64,000 bases of DNA, taken from positions 1 to 64,000 of the forward strand of contig NZ_FXWP01000022.1 of the NCBI RefSeq assembly GCF_900184035.1, in the 5' to 3' direction. The number at the start of each line of letters is the position of its first letter. The first letter of the stretch is position 1. The notes below the pieces were generated by a model that was not told where the DNA came from, made no database searches, and saw only the letters and a program-made list of their open reading frames with translations. The position numbers and the translations under genes are program-made. The DNA is from Kosakonia pseudosacchari. Its GTDB lineage: Bacteria; Pseudomonadota; Gammaproteobacteria; Enterobacterales; Enterobacteriaceae. Positions 53,761-61,222 of the stretch are shown one piece after another.

Positions 53761-55344
53761 TTAAAATCCCGCCGCGCTGCCGTTACTGCGCGGATCGTAA
53801 GCCCCTTCCAGCATGCCGCTGGTATGGCGCACAATCGCCCCTGCGTGACCGGTCGCTTCGCTCATTCCCGGCAACCACTCAACCTCATGCCCCAACGCCC
53901 GCAGCGCCTGGAATGTCTCTTCGCTAAAGCGTCCTTCCAGTTTCAGGCTATCGGATAGCTGCCCCCATGTACGACCCAGCAACCAGCGTGGGGCGCAAAC
54001 CGCCTCCTGCAACGGCATACCCTGCAGCACATGGCGGGTAAAAATGGCTGCCTGCGTTTGTGGTTGACCATCGCCGCCCATGGTGCCGTAAACCAGCGTG
54101 CGCCCATCTTTCAGCCGCGCGGCAGCGGGGTTTAAGGTGTGGAACGGCTGTTTACCGGGCATCAGCGCCAGCAGATGCGCCGGATCGAGACTAAAGGCCG
54201 CGCCACGGTTTTGCAGCAGCACGCCGCTTTCCGGCAGCACTACGCCGCTGCCAAATTCGTGATAAATGCTCTGGATAAACGACACCGCCAGCCCGTTTTT
54301 ATCGATAACCCCCATCCACACCGTATCACCCGGCCCTTTCCCCTGGCCCCAGGGCGCGGCGCGCTGCTCATCAATGCTGGCCGCCAGTTGCTCCAGCGGC
54401 GCTTGTTCCAGCAGGCTCTGTACCGGCAGCGTGACGTGGCGCGGGTCGGTGATGTAGCGATCGCGCAGACCGAAGGCTTTTTTGGTTGCTTCCACAATGC
54501 GGTGAATGGTCTGCACTTCGCTGGCCTGCGCCATCTCCAGATGATCGGTAATGCCGAGGATAGCCAGCGATACCAGCCCCTGCGTTGGCGGCGTCATATT
54601 GAAAATGTCGCCCTGGCTATGGCTGAGCTTCAACGGTACGCGGCGCTGGGCGCGATGGTTCGCCAGATCCTGGGCGGTCACAGGCAAACCCAACGCCTGC
54701 ATTTCGCGGGCGATCACCTGCGCCAGCGAGCCACGGTAAAAGCTCTCCAGCCCTTCGGTGGCAAGCTGGGTCAGCGTGCGGGCAAGTTTCGGCTGACAAA
54801 AGCGGCTGCCTGCCAGCGGGGCGGTGCCGTGCGGCAAAAAGGTGTCTGCAAAACCGGGGATATCCACCAGTTCCGCATATTTACTTTGCGTAGCGCTGGC
54901 CTGCGACTGGGTGACGGGAATGCCGTCGGCGGCGTAGCGAATGGCATCGGCCAGTAACCGTGAGAGCGGAAGCTGCCCGCCGCCGAGCGCGGCGGAGACC
55001 TTCAGCGCCTCATCCCAGCCGCTGAGCGTGCCGGGTACGGTCAGCGCGGCAAGTGTACCGCGATGGGGAATATTCACATGACCTGCGTAAAACTCGCATG
55101 TTGCGTGTTGCCCGGCCGCACCGCTGGCGTCAATGGCGAGCGGTTCGCCCTCTGGCGGCACAATCAACCAGAAGCCGTCGCCGCCGATGCCGTTCATGTG
55201 CGGGTAGGCCACCGCAATGGTTGCCGCTGCGGCCACCATCGCCTCAATCGCGTCGCCGCCGTGGCGTAACACCGATAACGCCGATTCGCTGGCGAGGTGG
55301 TGCGGCGTTACCGCCATGCCGGAGGGGGCCATATTACTTTGCAT
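53761..55344 (-). CDS. hpxW: Oxamate amidohydrolase HpxW (gamma-glutamyltransferase-like Ntn hydrolase)
   Basis: This 527-aa protein of the gamma-glutamyltranspeptidase fold should self-cleave before a Thr that becomes the nucleophile; the candidate is Thr341 in GDTVWMGVIDKNG. The Klebsiella homologue hydrolyses oxamate to oxalate and ammonia. There is no signal peptide, unlike periplasmic Ggt, which fits a cytoplasmic catabolic role. The ATG at 55344 follows AGGAA by 8 nt. First gene of hpxWXYZ, divergent from hpxU. Confidence 0.87.
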   Translation of the reverse strand: MQSNMAPSGMAVTPHHLASESALSVLRHGGDAIEAMVAAAATIAVAYPHMNGIGGDGFWLIVPPEGEPLAIDASGAAGQHATCEFYAGHVNIPHRGTLAALTVPGTLSGWDEALKVSAALGGGQLPLSRLLADAIRYAADGIPVTQSQASATQSKYAELVDIPGFADTFLPHGTAPLAGSRFCQPKLARTLTQLATEGLESFYRGSLAQVIAREMQALGLPVTAQDLANHRAQRRVPLKLSHSQGDIFNMTPPTQGLVSLAILGITDHLEMAQASEVQTIHRIVEATKKAFGLRDRYITDPRHVTLPVQSLLEQAPLEQLAASIDEQRAAPWGQGKGPGDTVWMGVIDKNGLAVSFIQSIYHEFGSGVVLPESGVLLQNRGAAFSLDPAHLLALMPGKQPFHTLNPAAARLKDGRTLVYGTMGGDGQPQTQAAIFTRHVLQGMPLQEAVCAPRWLLGRTWGQLSDSLKLEGRFSEETFQALRALGHEVEWLPGMSEATGHAGAIVRHTSGMLEGAYDPRSNGSAAGF

Positions 55345-55360
55345 CGTCACGCTTCCTGTT

Positions 55361-55380
55361 TTCTGCGGGTAAGTGCAGAA
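55361..55380. promoter_or_regulatory. Dyad TTCTGC-N8-GCAGAA in the hpxW-hpxU intergenic region
   Basis: A perfect 6+6-bp inverted repeat 16 nt before hpxW and 83 nt before hpxU. A candidate operator; no protein is known to bind it. Confidence 0.4.
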
Positions 55381-55415
55381 CACTAAGCAAGAGCTGTTCC
55401 AGATTGACGACGGGC

Positions 55416-55443
55416 GTTTCACTGTGTCAGCTTAGCCTGAAAC
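55416..55443. promoter_or_regulatory. Dyad GTTTCA-N16-TGAAAC upstream of hpxU
   Basis: A second 6+6-bp inverted repeat 20 nt before the hpxU start. TGAAA/TTTCA half-sites are common for RpiR-type regulators, so HpxU may bind here. Confidence 0.4.
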
Positions 55444-55462
55444 AAAAGTTGCAGGAGAAGCT

Positions 55463-56302
55463 ATGCAGCAGCTGGATGAGCGTTTACGGGCGAGCTTTGA
55501 CGAGCTATCCCCACAGGAACAACGGGTTGCCTCGTTTATCATCGATCATTTCGACGATCTGGTGAGCTATAACAGCGCCGAGCTGGCGCGCTTGAGCGGG
55601 GTATCGAAAGCCACCGTCAGCCGCTTGTTTAAGCGGCTGGGCTACGATCGTTTCAAAGAGATGCGCGATGAACTGCGCACGCTGCGCCAGAGCGGTATGC
55701 CGCTGACCGAAAACCGCGACGCGGTGCAGGGCAACACCCTGCTGGCACGCCATTACAAGCAGGAGATGGCGAACCTGACGCTGTGGGTCAATACGCTGGA
55801 TGCCGGGCAATTCGCCGACATCGTCACCGCCCTCACCACGGCGAAGCGGGTTTTTATTTTAGGTCTGCGTAACAGCGCGCCGGTGGCGCTACATCTGCGC
55901 CAGCAGCTGCTGCAAAGCCGTGGCCAGGTGGTATTGATGCCGCAGCCGGGGCAGACGCTGGCGGAAGAAGTGGTTGATATCACCCCGCAGGATATGGTGG
56001 TGGTGGTGGCTTTTCGCCGCCGCCCGCGCGTGGTGCGCCCGCTGCTCGACGCGCTGCATCAGCAGGGCATTCCGTTACTGGCGATCAGTGAGCCGCAGGC
56101 GGCCAGCATTAAACCGCTGTGCCGCTGGCACATTGGTTTGCCGCTGGAGAGCGTCTCCGCATTCGACAGCTACAGCAGCGCCATGAGCCTGGTTAATTTG
56201 CTCTCCAATGCCGTGCTGCACACCGCGCTGAGCGAAGGGCGCCAGCGTATTCACCACATCGCCTCCCTGTATGACGAACTGGACGAACTTGAACACCGTT
56301 AA
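55463..56302 (+). CDS. hpxU: MurR/RpiR-family transcriptional regulator HpxU
   Basis: This 279-aa protein has an N-terminal RpiR helix-turn-helix (1-77, with LARLSGVSKATVSRLFKRLGYD) and a C-terminal SIS domain (about 125-255, VFILGLRNSAPVALHLRQQL), which binds sugar phosphates in other members. It lies between the divergent hpxWXYZ operon and hpxJK and probably controls one or both. Ligand unknown. Confidence 0.87.
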   Translation: MQQLDERLRASFDELSPQEQRVASFIIDHFDDLVSYNSAELARLSGVSKATVSRLFKRLGYDRFKEMRDELRTLRQSGMPLTENRDAVQGNTLLARHYKQEMANLTLWVNTLDAGQFADIVTALTTAKRVFILGLRNSAPVALHLRQQLLQSRGQVVLMPQPGQTLAEEVVDITPQDMVVVVAFRRRPRVVRPLLDALHQQGIPLLAISEPQAASIKPLCRWHIGLPLESVSAFDSYSSAMSLVNLLSNAVLHTALSEGRQRIHHIASLYDELDELEHR

Positions 56303-56319
56303 TGCACCATAACGGTGCT
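56303..56319. promoter_or_regulatory. NtrC-like enhancer site 1 upstream of hpxJ
   Basis: TGCACCATAACGGTGCT matches the NtrC consensus TGCACC-N5-GGTGCA at all but the last base. Its centre is about 140 nt before the start expected from the sigma-54 promoter, the classic NtrC distance. Confidence 0.72.
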
Positions 56320-56321
56320 TT

Positions 56322-56338
56322 TGCACCATCCTGATGGG
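56322..56338. promoter_or_regulatory. NtrC-like enhancer site 2 upstream of hpxJ
   Basis: TGCACCATCCTGATGGG has a perfect left half and a weaker right half. Its centre is 19 bp from that of site 1, suitable for cooperative binding. Confidence 0.5.
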
Positions 56339-56425
56339 TTATGACGGGGCGTTCAGCGCGCCGTTTTCTTTTGGTTTTGTGTGTGAAATAGCGATTACTC
56401 AGCGCTGGTGTCGTTTTTTTGCCTG

Positions 56426-56441
56426 TGGCACATTAGTTGCA
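56426..56441 (+). promoter_or_regulatory. Sigma-54 (-24/-12) promoter of hpxJK
   Basis: TGGCACATTAGTTGCA is an exact match to the RpoN consensus TGGCAC-N5-TTGCA. It lies 64 nt before the hpxJ start and implies control by nitrogen limitation. Confidence 0.85.
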
Positions 56442-56504
56442 GAAATTAATTCAAAGAATCTTTTGTTTCATATCTTACGCTGTCGCAGACTAAAGGACGC
56501 GCCC

Positions 56505-57743
56505 ATGTTTGATTTCCAGCAGTTCCCGCAAATTAATCCGCCTTCGCGCCTGTTGATGGGGCCGGGGCCAATCAACGCCGACCCGCGTGTGCTGCGGGCA
56601 ATGGCGAGCCAGTTGGTAGGGCAATACGATCCGGTGATGACCGGCTACATGAATGAAGTGATGGCACTCTACCGCGAGGTGTTTCGCACTGAAAACCGCT
56701 GGACGATGCTGGTGGATGGCACCTCACGCGCGGGTATTGAGGCGATCCTCGTTTCCGCTATACGTCCGGGCGATAAGGTGCTGGTGCCGGTGTTTGGCCG
56801 TTTTGGTCATCTGCTATGTGAAATTGCCCGCCGCTGCCGCGCTGAAGTCCATACCATTGAGGTGCCGTGGGGTGAGGTGTTTAGCCCGGATCAGATTGAA
56901 GACGCCATCGTTCGCATCAAGCCGCGCCTGCTGTTAACGGTACACGGCGATACCTCGACCACCATGCTGCAACCGCTGGATCAATTGGGTGAAATTTGCC
57001 GCCGCCATGATGTGCTGTTTTATACCGACGCCACCGCTTCGCTCGGCGGCAACCCGTTAGAAACCGATGCATGGGGATTAGATGCCGTTTCCGCCGGGTT
57101 GCAGAAGTGCCTTGGCGGCCCGTCCGGTAGTTCGCCCATCACTCTCAGCCCGCGCATGGAAGCCGCAGTACGGGCGCGCAAATGTGTAGAACAGGGCATT
57201 CGCACCGAGGCGCATCAGGACGGCGCGGAGGAGATGATCTACTCCAACTATTTTGATCTCGGCATGGTGATGGATTACTGGGGGCCGGAACGTCTGAACC
57301 ATCATACGGAAGCGACCAGCATGCTGTTCGCCGCCCGCGAATGCGCGCGCATTATGCTCGAAGAGGGCATGGATAAGCTGATTGCGCGCCACGAGCTGCA
57401 CGGGCGTGCAATGCTGGCAGGTATCCAGGGGATGGGGCTGGCGGTGTTTGGCGATATTCAGCACAAGATGAACAACGTCCTCGGCGTGCAAATCCCGCGG
57501 GAAGTGCATGGTGAAGAGGTGCGTAAACGTCTGCTGGATGATTTCCATATTGAAATCGGCACCTCGTTCGGTCCACTGCAGGGCAAGATCTGGCGCATCG
57601 GCACCATGGGTTATAACGCGCGCAAAGATTGTGTCCTGCAAACGCTGACGGCGCTGGAAGCGGTGTTGAACCGACTGGGTTTTCGCACCGTTCAGGGGGC
57701 AGGCATGCAGGCGGCATGGGACATTTACGAAGGAGTCAGTTAA
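56505..57743 (+). CDS. hpxJ: Ureidoglycine-glyoxylate aminotransferase HpxJ
   Basis: This 412-aa class-V aminotransferase has the PLP-binding Lys201 in SAGLQKCLGGPSG, the Asp for the pyridine nitrogen in YTDATASLGG, and the N-terminal GPGPINADPRVL typical of alanine-glyoxylate aminotransferases. The Klebsiella homologue moves the amino group of ureidoglycine to glyoxylate, giving oxalurate and glycine. The ATG at 56505 follows AAGGA; an upstream extension in frame crosses the sigma-54 promoter and is rejected. It overlaps hpxK (TAATG). Confidence 0.9.
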   Translation: MFDFQQFPQINPPSRLLMGPGPINADPRVLRAMASQLVGQYDPVMTGYMNEVMALYREVFRTENRWTMLVDGTSRAGIEAILVSAIRPGDKVLVPVFGRFGHLLCEIARRCRAEVHTIEVPWGEVFSPDQIEDAIVRIKPRLLLTVHGDTSTTMLQPLDQLGEICRRHDVLFYTDATASLGGNPLETDAWGLDAVSAGLQKCLGGPSGSSPITLSPRMEAAVRARKCVEQGIRTEAHQDGAEEMIYSNYFDLGMVMDYWGPERLNHHTEATSMLFAARECARIMLEEGMDKLIARHELHGRAMLAGIQGMGLAVFGDIQHKMNNVLGVQIPREVHGEEVRKRLLDDFHIEIGTSFGPLQGKIWRIGTMGYNARKDCVLQTLTALEAVLNRLGFRTVQGAGMQAAWDIYEGVS

Positions 57744-58993
57744 TGATGACACCTTTCGATGCCGCGCAAGCCGCCAGCCGGGTTATGCAGCGTTGTGATG
57801 CGCTGGCGCAAATCAGCGAAACGCCGGGCCAGCTCACCCGTGTGTATCTCTCGCCCGAGCATTTGCAGGCAAATGCGCTGGTCGCCGGGTGGATGCAGCA
57901 GGCGGGGATGCGTACCTGGCAGGATGCGGTCGGCAATATTTTTGGCCGTTACGAGGGTATCGATGCGGGGGCGCAGGCGCTGCTGCTCGGTTCGCATCTT
58001 GATACCGTGCGCGATGCCGGGCGTTACGACGGTATGCTTGGCGTGCTGGCGGCGATTGAAGTCGTTGATGGCCTGAATCGGGCCAACCTGCGCGGCAGAC
58101 AAGCGATCGAGATTGTTGGTTTCGCCGACGAAGAGGGGACGCGGTTTAACATTGCGCTGCTTGGCAGCCGTGGGCTGACCGGTAGCTGGCCGCAAACGTG
58201 GCTGGCCTGTGAAGATGGGCAGGGCATCAGCGTGGCGCAGGCGCTGGAACAGGCCGGCCTGGATGCCGCGCAGATTGCTACGGCGCAGCGCCCGGTCGAG
58301 GATTTTTCTGCTTACCTGGAGCTGCATATTGAACAGGGGCCGGTGCTGGAACAGGCGGATCTGGCGCTCGGCGTGGTCACCGCCATCAACGGTGCGCGGC
58401 GGCTTAGCTGCCGTTTTACCGGGGAGGCCGGGCACGCCGGTACGGTGCCGATGCGTCATCGCCGGGATGCGCTGGCGGCCGCCGCCGAATGGATACAGAT
58501 TATCGAACAGGCCACGATAGATTCCGGCCCGGAAATGGTCGCCACCGTTGGCACATTACAATGTGAGCCCGGTGCGGTAAATGTGATCCCCGGTGCTGTT
58601 GGGCTTACGCTGGATATCCGTAGCCCGCAGGATGATAAACGCGAAGCGTTGCTCAATCACTTGCTGGAGGAAGCCACCCGCATCGCCCGGCAACGCAGGC
58701 TTGAGTTCCGCCACGACATTTTTTACACCATCGCCGCCACGCCGTGCGATATGCCACTGCGTGAAGAGCTGGCCGATGCGGTTCACACCGTACAGGGGAA
58801 GGTGTTATCGCTGCCGAGTGGGGCAGGGCATGATGCTATCGCCATTGCGGAACGCTGGCCGTCGGCCATGCTGTTTGTGCGTTGCTATAAAGGCATCAGC
58901 CATCATCCGGCGGAAAGCGTGGCCTGTAGCGACGTCGCCCAGGCGCTTCGCGCCCTGAGCCTTGCGGTAGGGCGGCTGATTCACGCCGAGTAG
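57743..58993 (+). CDS. hpxK: Allantoate amidohydrolase HpxK
   Basis: This 416-aa M20-family metalloamidase hydrolyses allantoate to ureidoglycine, CO2 and ammonia. Dimetal ligands are visible: His85 (GSHLDTV), Asp96 (GRYDG), Glu130/131 (ADEEGTRF), His195 (ELHIEQGP) and a late His in GISHHPAES. It is preceded by AAGGAG and overlaps hpxJ by 1 nt, so the two steps that act in sequence are coupled. A second ATG one codon later is possible. Confidence 0.92.
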   Translation: MMTPFDAAQAASRVMQRCDALAQISETPGQLTRVYLSPEHLQANALVAGWMQQAGMRTWQDAVGNIFGRYEGIDAGAQALLLGSHLDTVRDAGRYDGMLGVLAAIEVVDGLNRANLRGRQAIEIVGFADEEGTRFNIALLGSRGLTGSWPQTWLACEDGQGISVAQALEQAGLDAAQIATAQRPVEDFSAYLELHIEQGPVLEQADLALGVVTAINGARRLSCRFTGEAGHAGTVPMRHRRDALAAAAEWIQIIEQATIDSGPEMVATVGTLQCEPGAVNVIPGAVGLTLDIRSPQDDKREALLNHLLEEATRIARQRRLEFRHDIFYTIAATPCDMPLREELADAVHTVQGKVLSLPSGAGHDAIAIAERWPSAMLFVRCYKGISHHPAESVACSDVAQALRALSLAVGRLIHAE

Positions 58994-59164
58994 CGTCAAG
59001 CTGTTACCACCGTTTCAGCGTGCGGTTGTGGGGAGCGCACGACACTATCCGGCACCCTGCTCTGTTCGGGCATACCGGAGCAGTGGCCGCCGGGATAGTG
59101 AATTCGCTATGCTGAGAACTGGCCATGTGTGCAGGTGCGGCAGGTTTTGTGTGTTTCTCTCTTC

Positions 59165-59211
59165 GACGTAGTGATGGAGAAGGTCTCCTTCCGCCTCCTC
59201 ATCACTACGTC
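59165..59211. repeat. Nested hairpin: 12-bp outer and 5-bp inner stems
   Basis: GACGTAGTGATG (59165-59176) is exactly complementary to CATCACTACGTC (59200-59211). Inside, GAAGG/CCTTC (59179-59191) forms a second stem. No U-run follows, so it is not a standard terminator. Confidence 0.65.
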
Positions 59212-59377
59212 CCTGTCGCATTCAGGTATTTCCCTCTTTGGTTCCTTTCTTCCCTTTTAGTGCATGGTTTGCACGCTAATTGTGCATTTCATCGCCTGCA
59301 TCCCCTGGTGTCTGTGACGTCCTCTGTGTTAGCCAAAAAATAAACATTAATAAATCAAAGTATTAACAAAAATTTAT

Positions 59378-59400
59378 CGAACCAATGCCGTATTGGTTCG
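59378..59400. promoter_or_regulatory. Dyad CGAACCAAT-N5-ATTGGTTCG, likely GntR operator
   Basis: A perfect 9+9-bp inverted repeat 96 nt before the GntR start. The half-site GAACCAAT recurs at 59488-59495, touching the start codon, so binding there could block translation initiation or early elongation. Confidence 0.6.
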
Positions 59401-59495
59401 CGAATTGCTTAGTAAATAACGAGGCATACAGACGGTATAAGCATTAACTGTTTGTAATTAAACAAAAAGATAACGCGAAACGCGGATGAACCAAT

Positions 59496-60212
59496 ATGGA
59501 AAAACCGTCACGCTATCTGGCAAATTCCAGTACGGCGCTTGAACAACTTCGTGGGCTGATTCACCAGCACGAGTCAACACCAGGGACTCCTCTGCCCACG
59601 GAACGTGAACTGGCGGAAAACTTAGGCGTCGGGCGACGCGAAGTGCGTCGCGCGCTGGACGTGCTGGAAGAAGAAGGGCGGATCTGGCGTAAACAGGGCA
59701 AAGGTACCTTTATTGGCCCTGCGGCACCGGTTTCGCCTCTTGCACTACAGGGACTGGTGCAACAAACCAATATGCTGGAAGTGATGGAAGCCCGTCTGCA
59801 GATTGAGCCCAGTCTTGCGCGGCTGGCGGCACTTCGCGCCAGCCCGGAAAATCTGGCGCTGATGCAGCGCATGCTGGAACGCATCGACAACGTTAATCCG
59901 GATGATCCGGATCTGAATGAGCTGTGGGACAGCGCTTTTCACCGGGCTATCGCCGAGGCGGCAGGAAACCGTCTGATGCTCGGTCTTTTTGACACGCTTG
60001 ACGCGGTGCGGCGCGAACCTGCCTGGCACCATCTGCGTGAACTGGCGCGAACGCCAGCGAAAGTGGATCGCTACAACGATCATCATCATCGCATCATGAT
60101 CGCCATTCGCCAGCGCCAGCCGCATGAGGCGGCGACGGCGATGCGCGAACATTTGCTCGACCTGCAACATGCGCTGATCCAGGCCATTCATCTTGAGGAC
60201 GATACCCCATGA
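59496..60212 (+). CDS. FadR/GntR-family (FCD) regulator of the ABC importer operon
   Basis: This 238-aa protein has an N-terminal GntR winged helix (LPTERELAENLGVGRREVRRALDVLEEEG, core ELAENLGVGRREVRRAL) and a C-terminal FCD domain (about 90-220) with likely metal ligands in DSAFHRAIAEAAGN and the later His residues of YNDHHHR and MREHLLDL. Its stop overlaps the first ABC gene (ATGA), so it is in the same operon. An upstream dyad suggests self-control. Ligand unknown. Confidence 0.87.
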   Translation: MEKPSRYLANSSTALEQLRGLIHQHESTPGTPLPTERELAENLGVGRREVRRALDVLEEEGRIWRKQGKGTFIGPAAPVSPLALQGLVQQTNMLEVMEARLQIEPSLARLAALRASPENLALMQRMLERIDNVNPDDPDLNELWDSAFHRAIAEAAGNRLMLGLFDTLDAVRREPAWHHLRELARTPAKVDRYNDHHHRIMIAIRQRQPHEAATAMREHLLDLQHALIQAIHLEDDTP

Positions 60213-61222
60213 CGACGATCCCGTTTACAGAGGCTGCGCCGGTGCTGCGTCTGCATAACCTGGAAGTGCAGTTTGCTGGCAGCCCGGTAAGCGTGCTGGA
60301 CAGGATTTCGCTCTCTGTCAAAAGTGGAGAAACGCTGGCGCTGGTTGGCGAATCCGGCTGCGGCAAAAGCATTACCTCGCTGGCCTTGATGGGGCTGCTG
60401 CCCGCCAGCGCGCAGATCCTTGGCGGTGAGATGCAGTTTCGCGGGCGTAACTTGCGCCAACTCTCCCCGCGCGAATATGCCGATCTGCGTGGCAATGAAC
60501 TGGCGATGATTTTCCAGGAGCCGATGACCTCGCTCAACCCGGCGTTTACGCTTGGCGACCAGCTCAGCGAAGCGGTGATGCGCCACCAAAACGTGTCGGC
60601 GAACGCGGCGCACGAGGCGGCGCTCCGCATCCTGGAAAAAGTGCAGATCCCGGCCGCGGAGATGCGTCTGAAAGCCTATCCACACCAGCTTTCCGGCGGC
60701 ATGCGCCAGCGGGTGATGATTGCGATGGCACTCATCAACAAGCCGCGTCTGTTAATTGCCGACGAACCGACAACCGCGCTGGATGTGACGATTCAGGCGC
60801 AGATCCTCGCACTGCTTAACACCCTGAAAGCCGAAACCGGCACGGCGGTATTGATGATCACCCACGATCTCGGTGTGGTGGCGGAAGTGGCGCAGCAGGT
60901 GGCGGTGATGTACGCCGGACAAGTAGTGGAGCAGGGCAGTGTGGAGGCGATTTTTGCCGATCCGCAGCACCCGTACACCATTGGTCTGATGGGATCTATC
61001 CCTTCACTGGGGGCGCGTAAAGGACAACTGTCGACCATTCCCGGCGCGGTGCCGTTACCGGAAGCGATGCCGCAAGGCTGCCGTTTCGCCACCCGTTGCC
61101 CGTTTGCCCGGACACGCTGCCATCAGGAAAAACCGCCGCTGCTGCCGCAAGGGCGCGGCCATCAGGTCGCCTGTTTTCGTGTTCCCCTTGAACAGCATAT
61201 TGCACTGGGAGAAACCGCATGA
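60209..61222 (+). CDS. Dipeptide-type ABC importer, ATP-binding protein (DppD/OppD type)
   Basis: This 337-aa ATPase has Walker A GESGCGKS, signature LSGGMRQR, Walker [13 protein letters not shown], the switch His (MITHDLG), and the C-terminal oligopeptide-transporter extension with cysteines ([15 protein letters not shown]) that may bind an iron-sulfur cluster in this group. It pairs with the next ATPase. Substrate is not set by sequence; the hpx context suggests a nitrogen-rich compound. Confidence 0.9.
   Translation: MTTIPFTEAAPVLRLHNLEVQFAGSPVSVLDRISLSVKSGETLALVGESGCGKSITSLALMGLLPASAQILGGEMQFRGRNLRQLSPREYADLRGNELAMIFQEPMTSLNPAFTLGDQLSEAVMRHQNVSANAAHEAALRILEKVQIPAAEMRLKAYPHQLSGGMRQRVMIAMALINKPRLLIADEPTTALDVTIQAQILALLNTLKAETGTAVLMITHDLGVVAEVAQQVAVMYAGQVVEQGSVEAIFADPQHPYTIGLMGSIPSLGARKGQLSTIPGAVPLPEAMPQGCRFATRCPFARTRCHQEKPPLLPQGRGHQVACFRVPLEQHIALGETA

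Larger units (their letters stand above)
58994..59495. other. 502-bp gene-free region between hpxK and the GntR gene
   Basis: It holds a nested hairpin (59165-59211), an AT-rich stretch, and a 9+9-bp dyad (59378-59400). No T-rich terminator for hpxK was found by eye. A 72-codon open frame at 59125-59343 has no ribosome site or family resemblance and is not called. Confidence 0.6.

Noticed and set aside
51678-58993. Possible CRISPR array or cas remnants beside cysH
   Set aside because: No spaced direct repeats of CRISPR length and no cas-like protein; the region is filled by hpx genes.
59125-59343. 72-codon frame upstream of the GntR gene
   Set aside because: No ribosome site, odd composition (clustered Phe, Cys, Leu), and it overlaps a nested hairpin; more likely noncoding.
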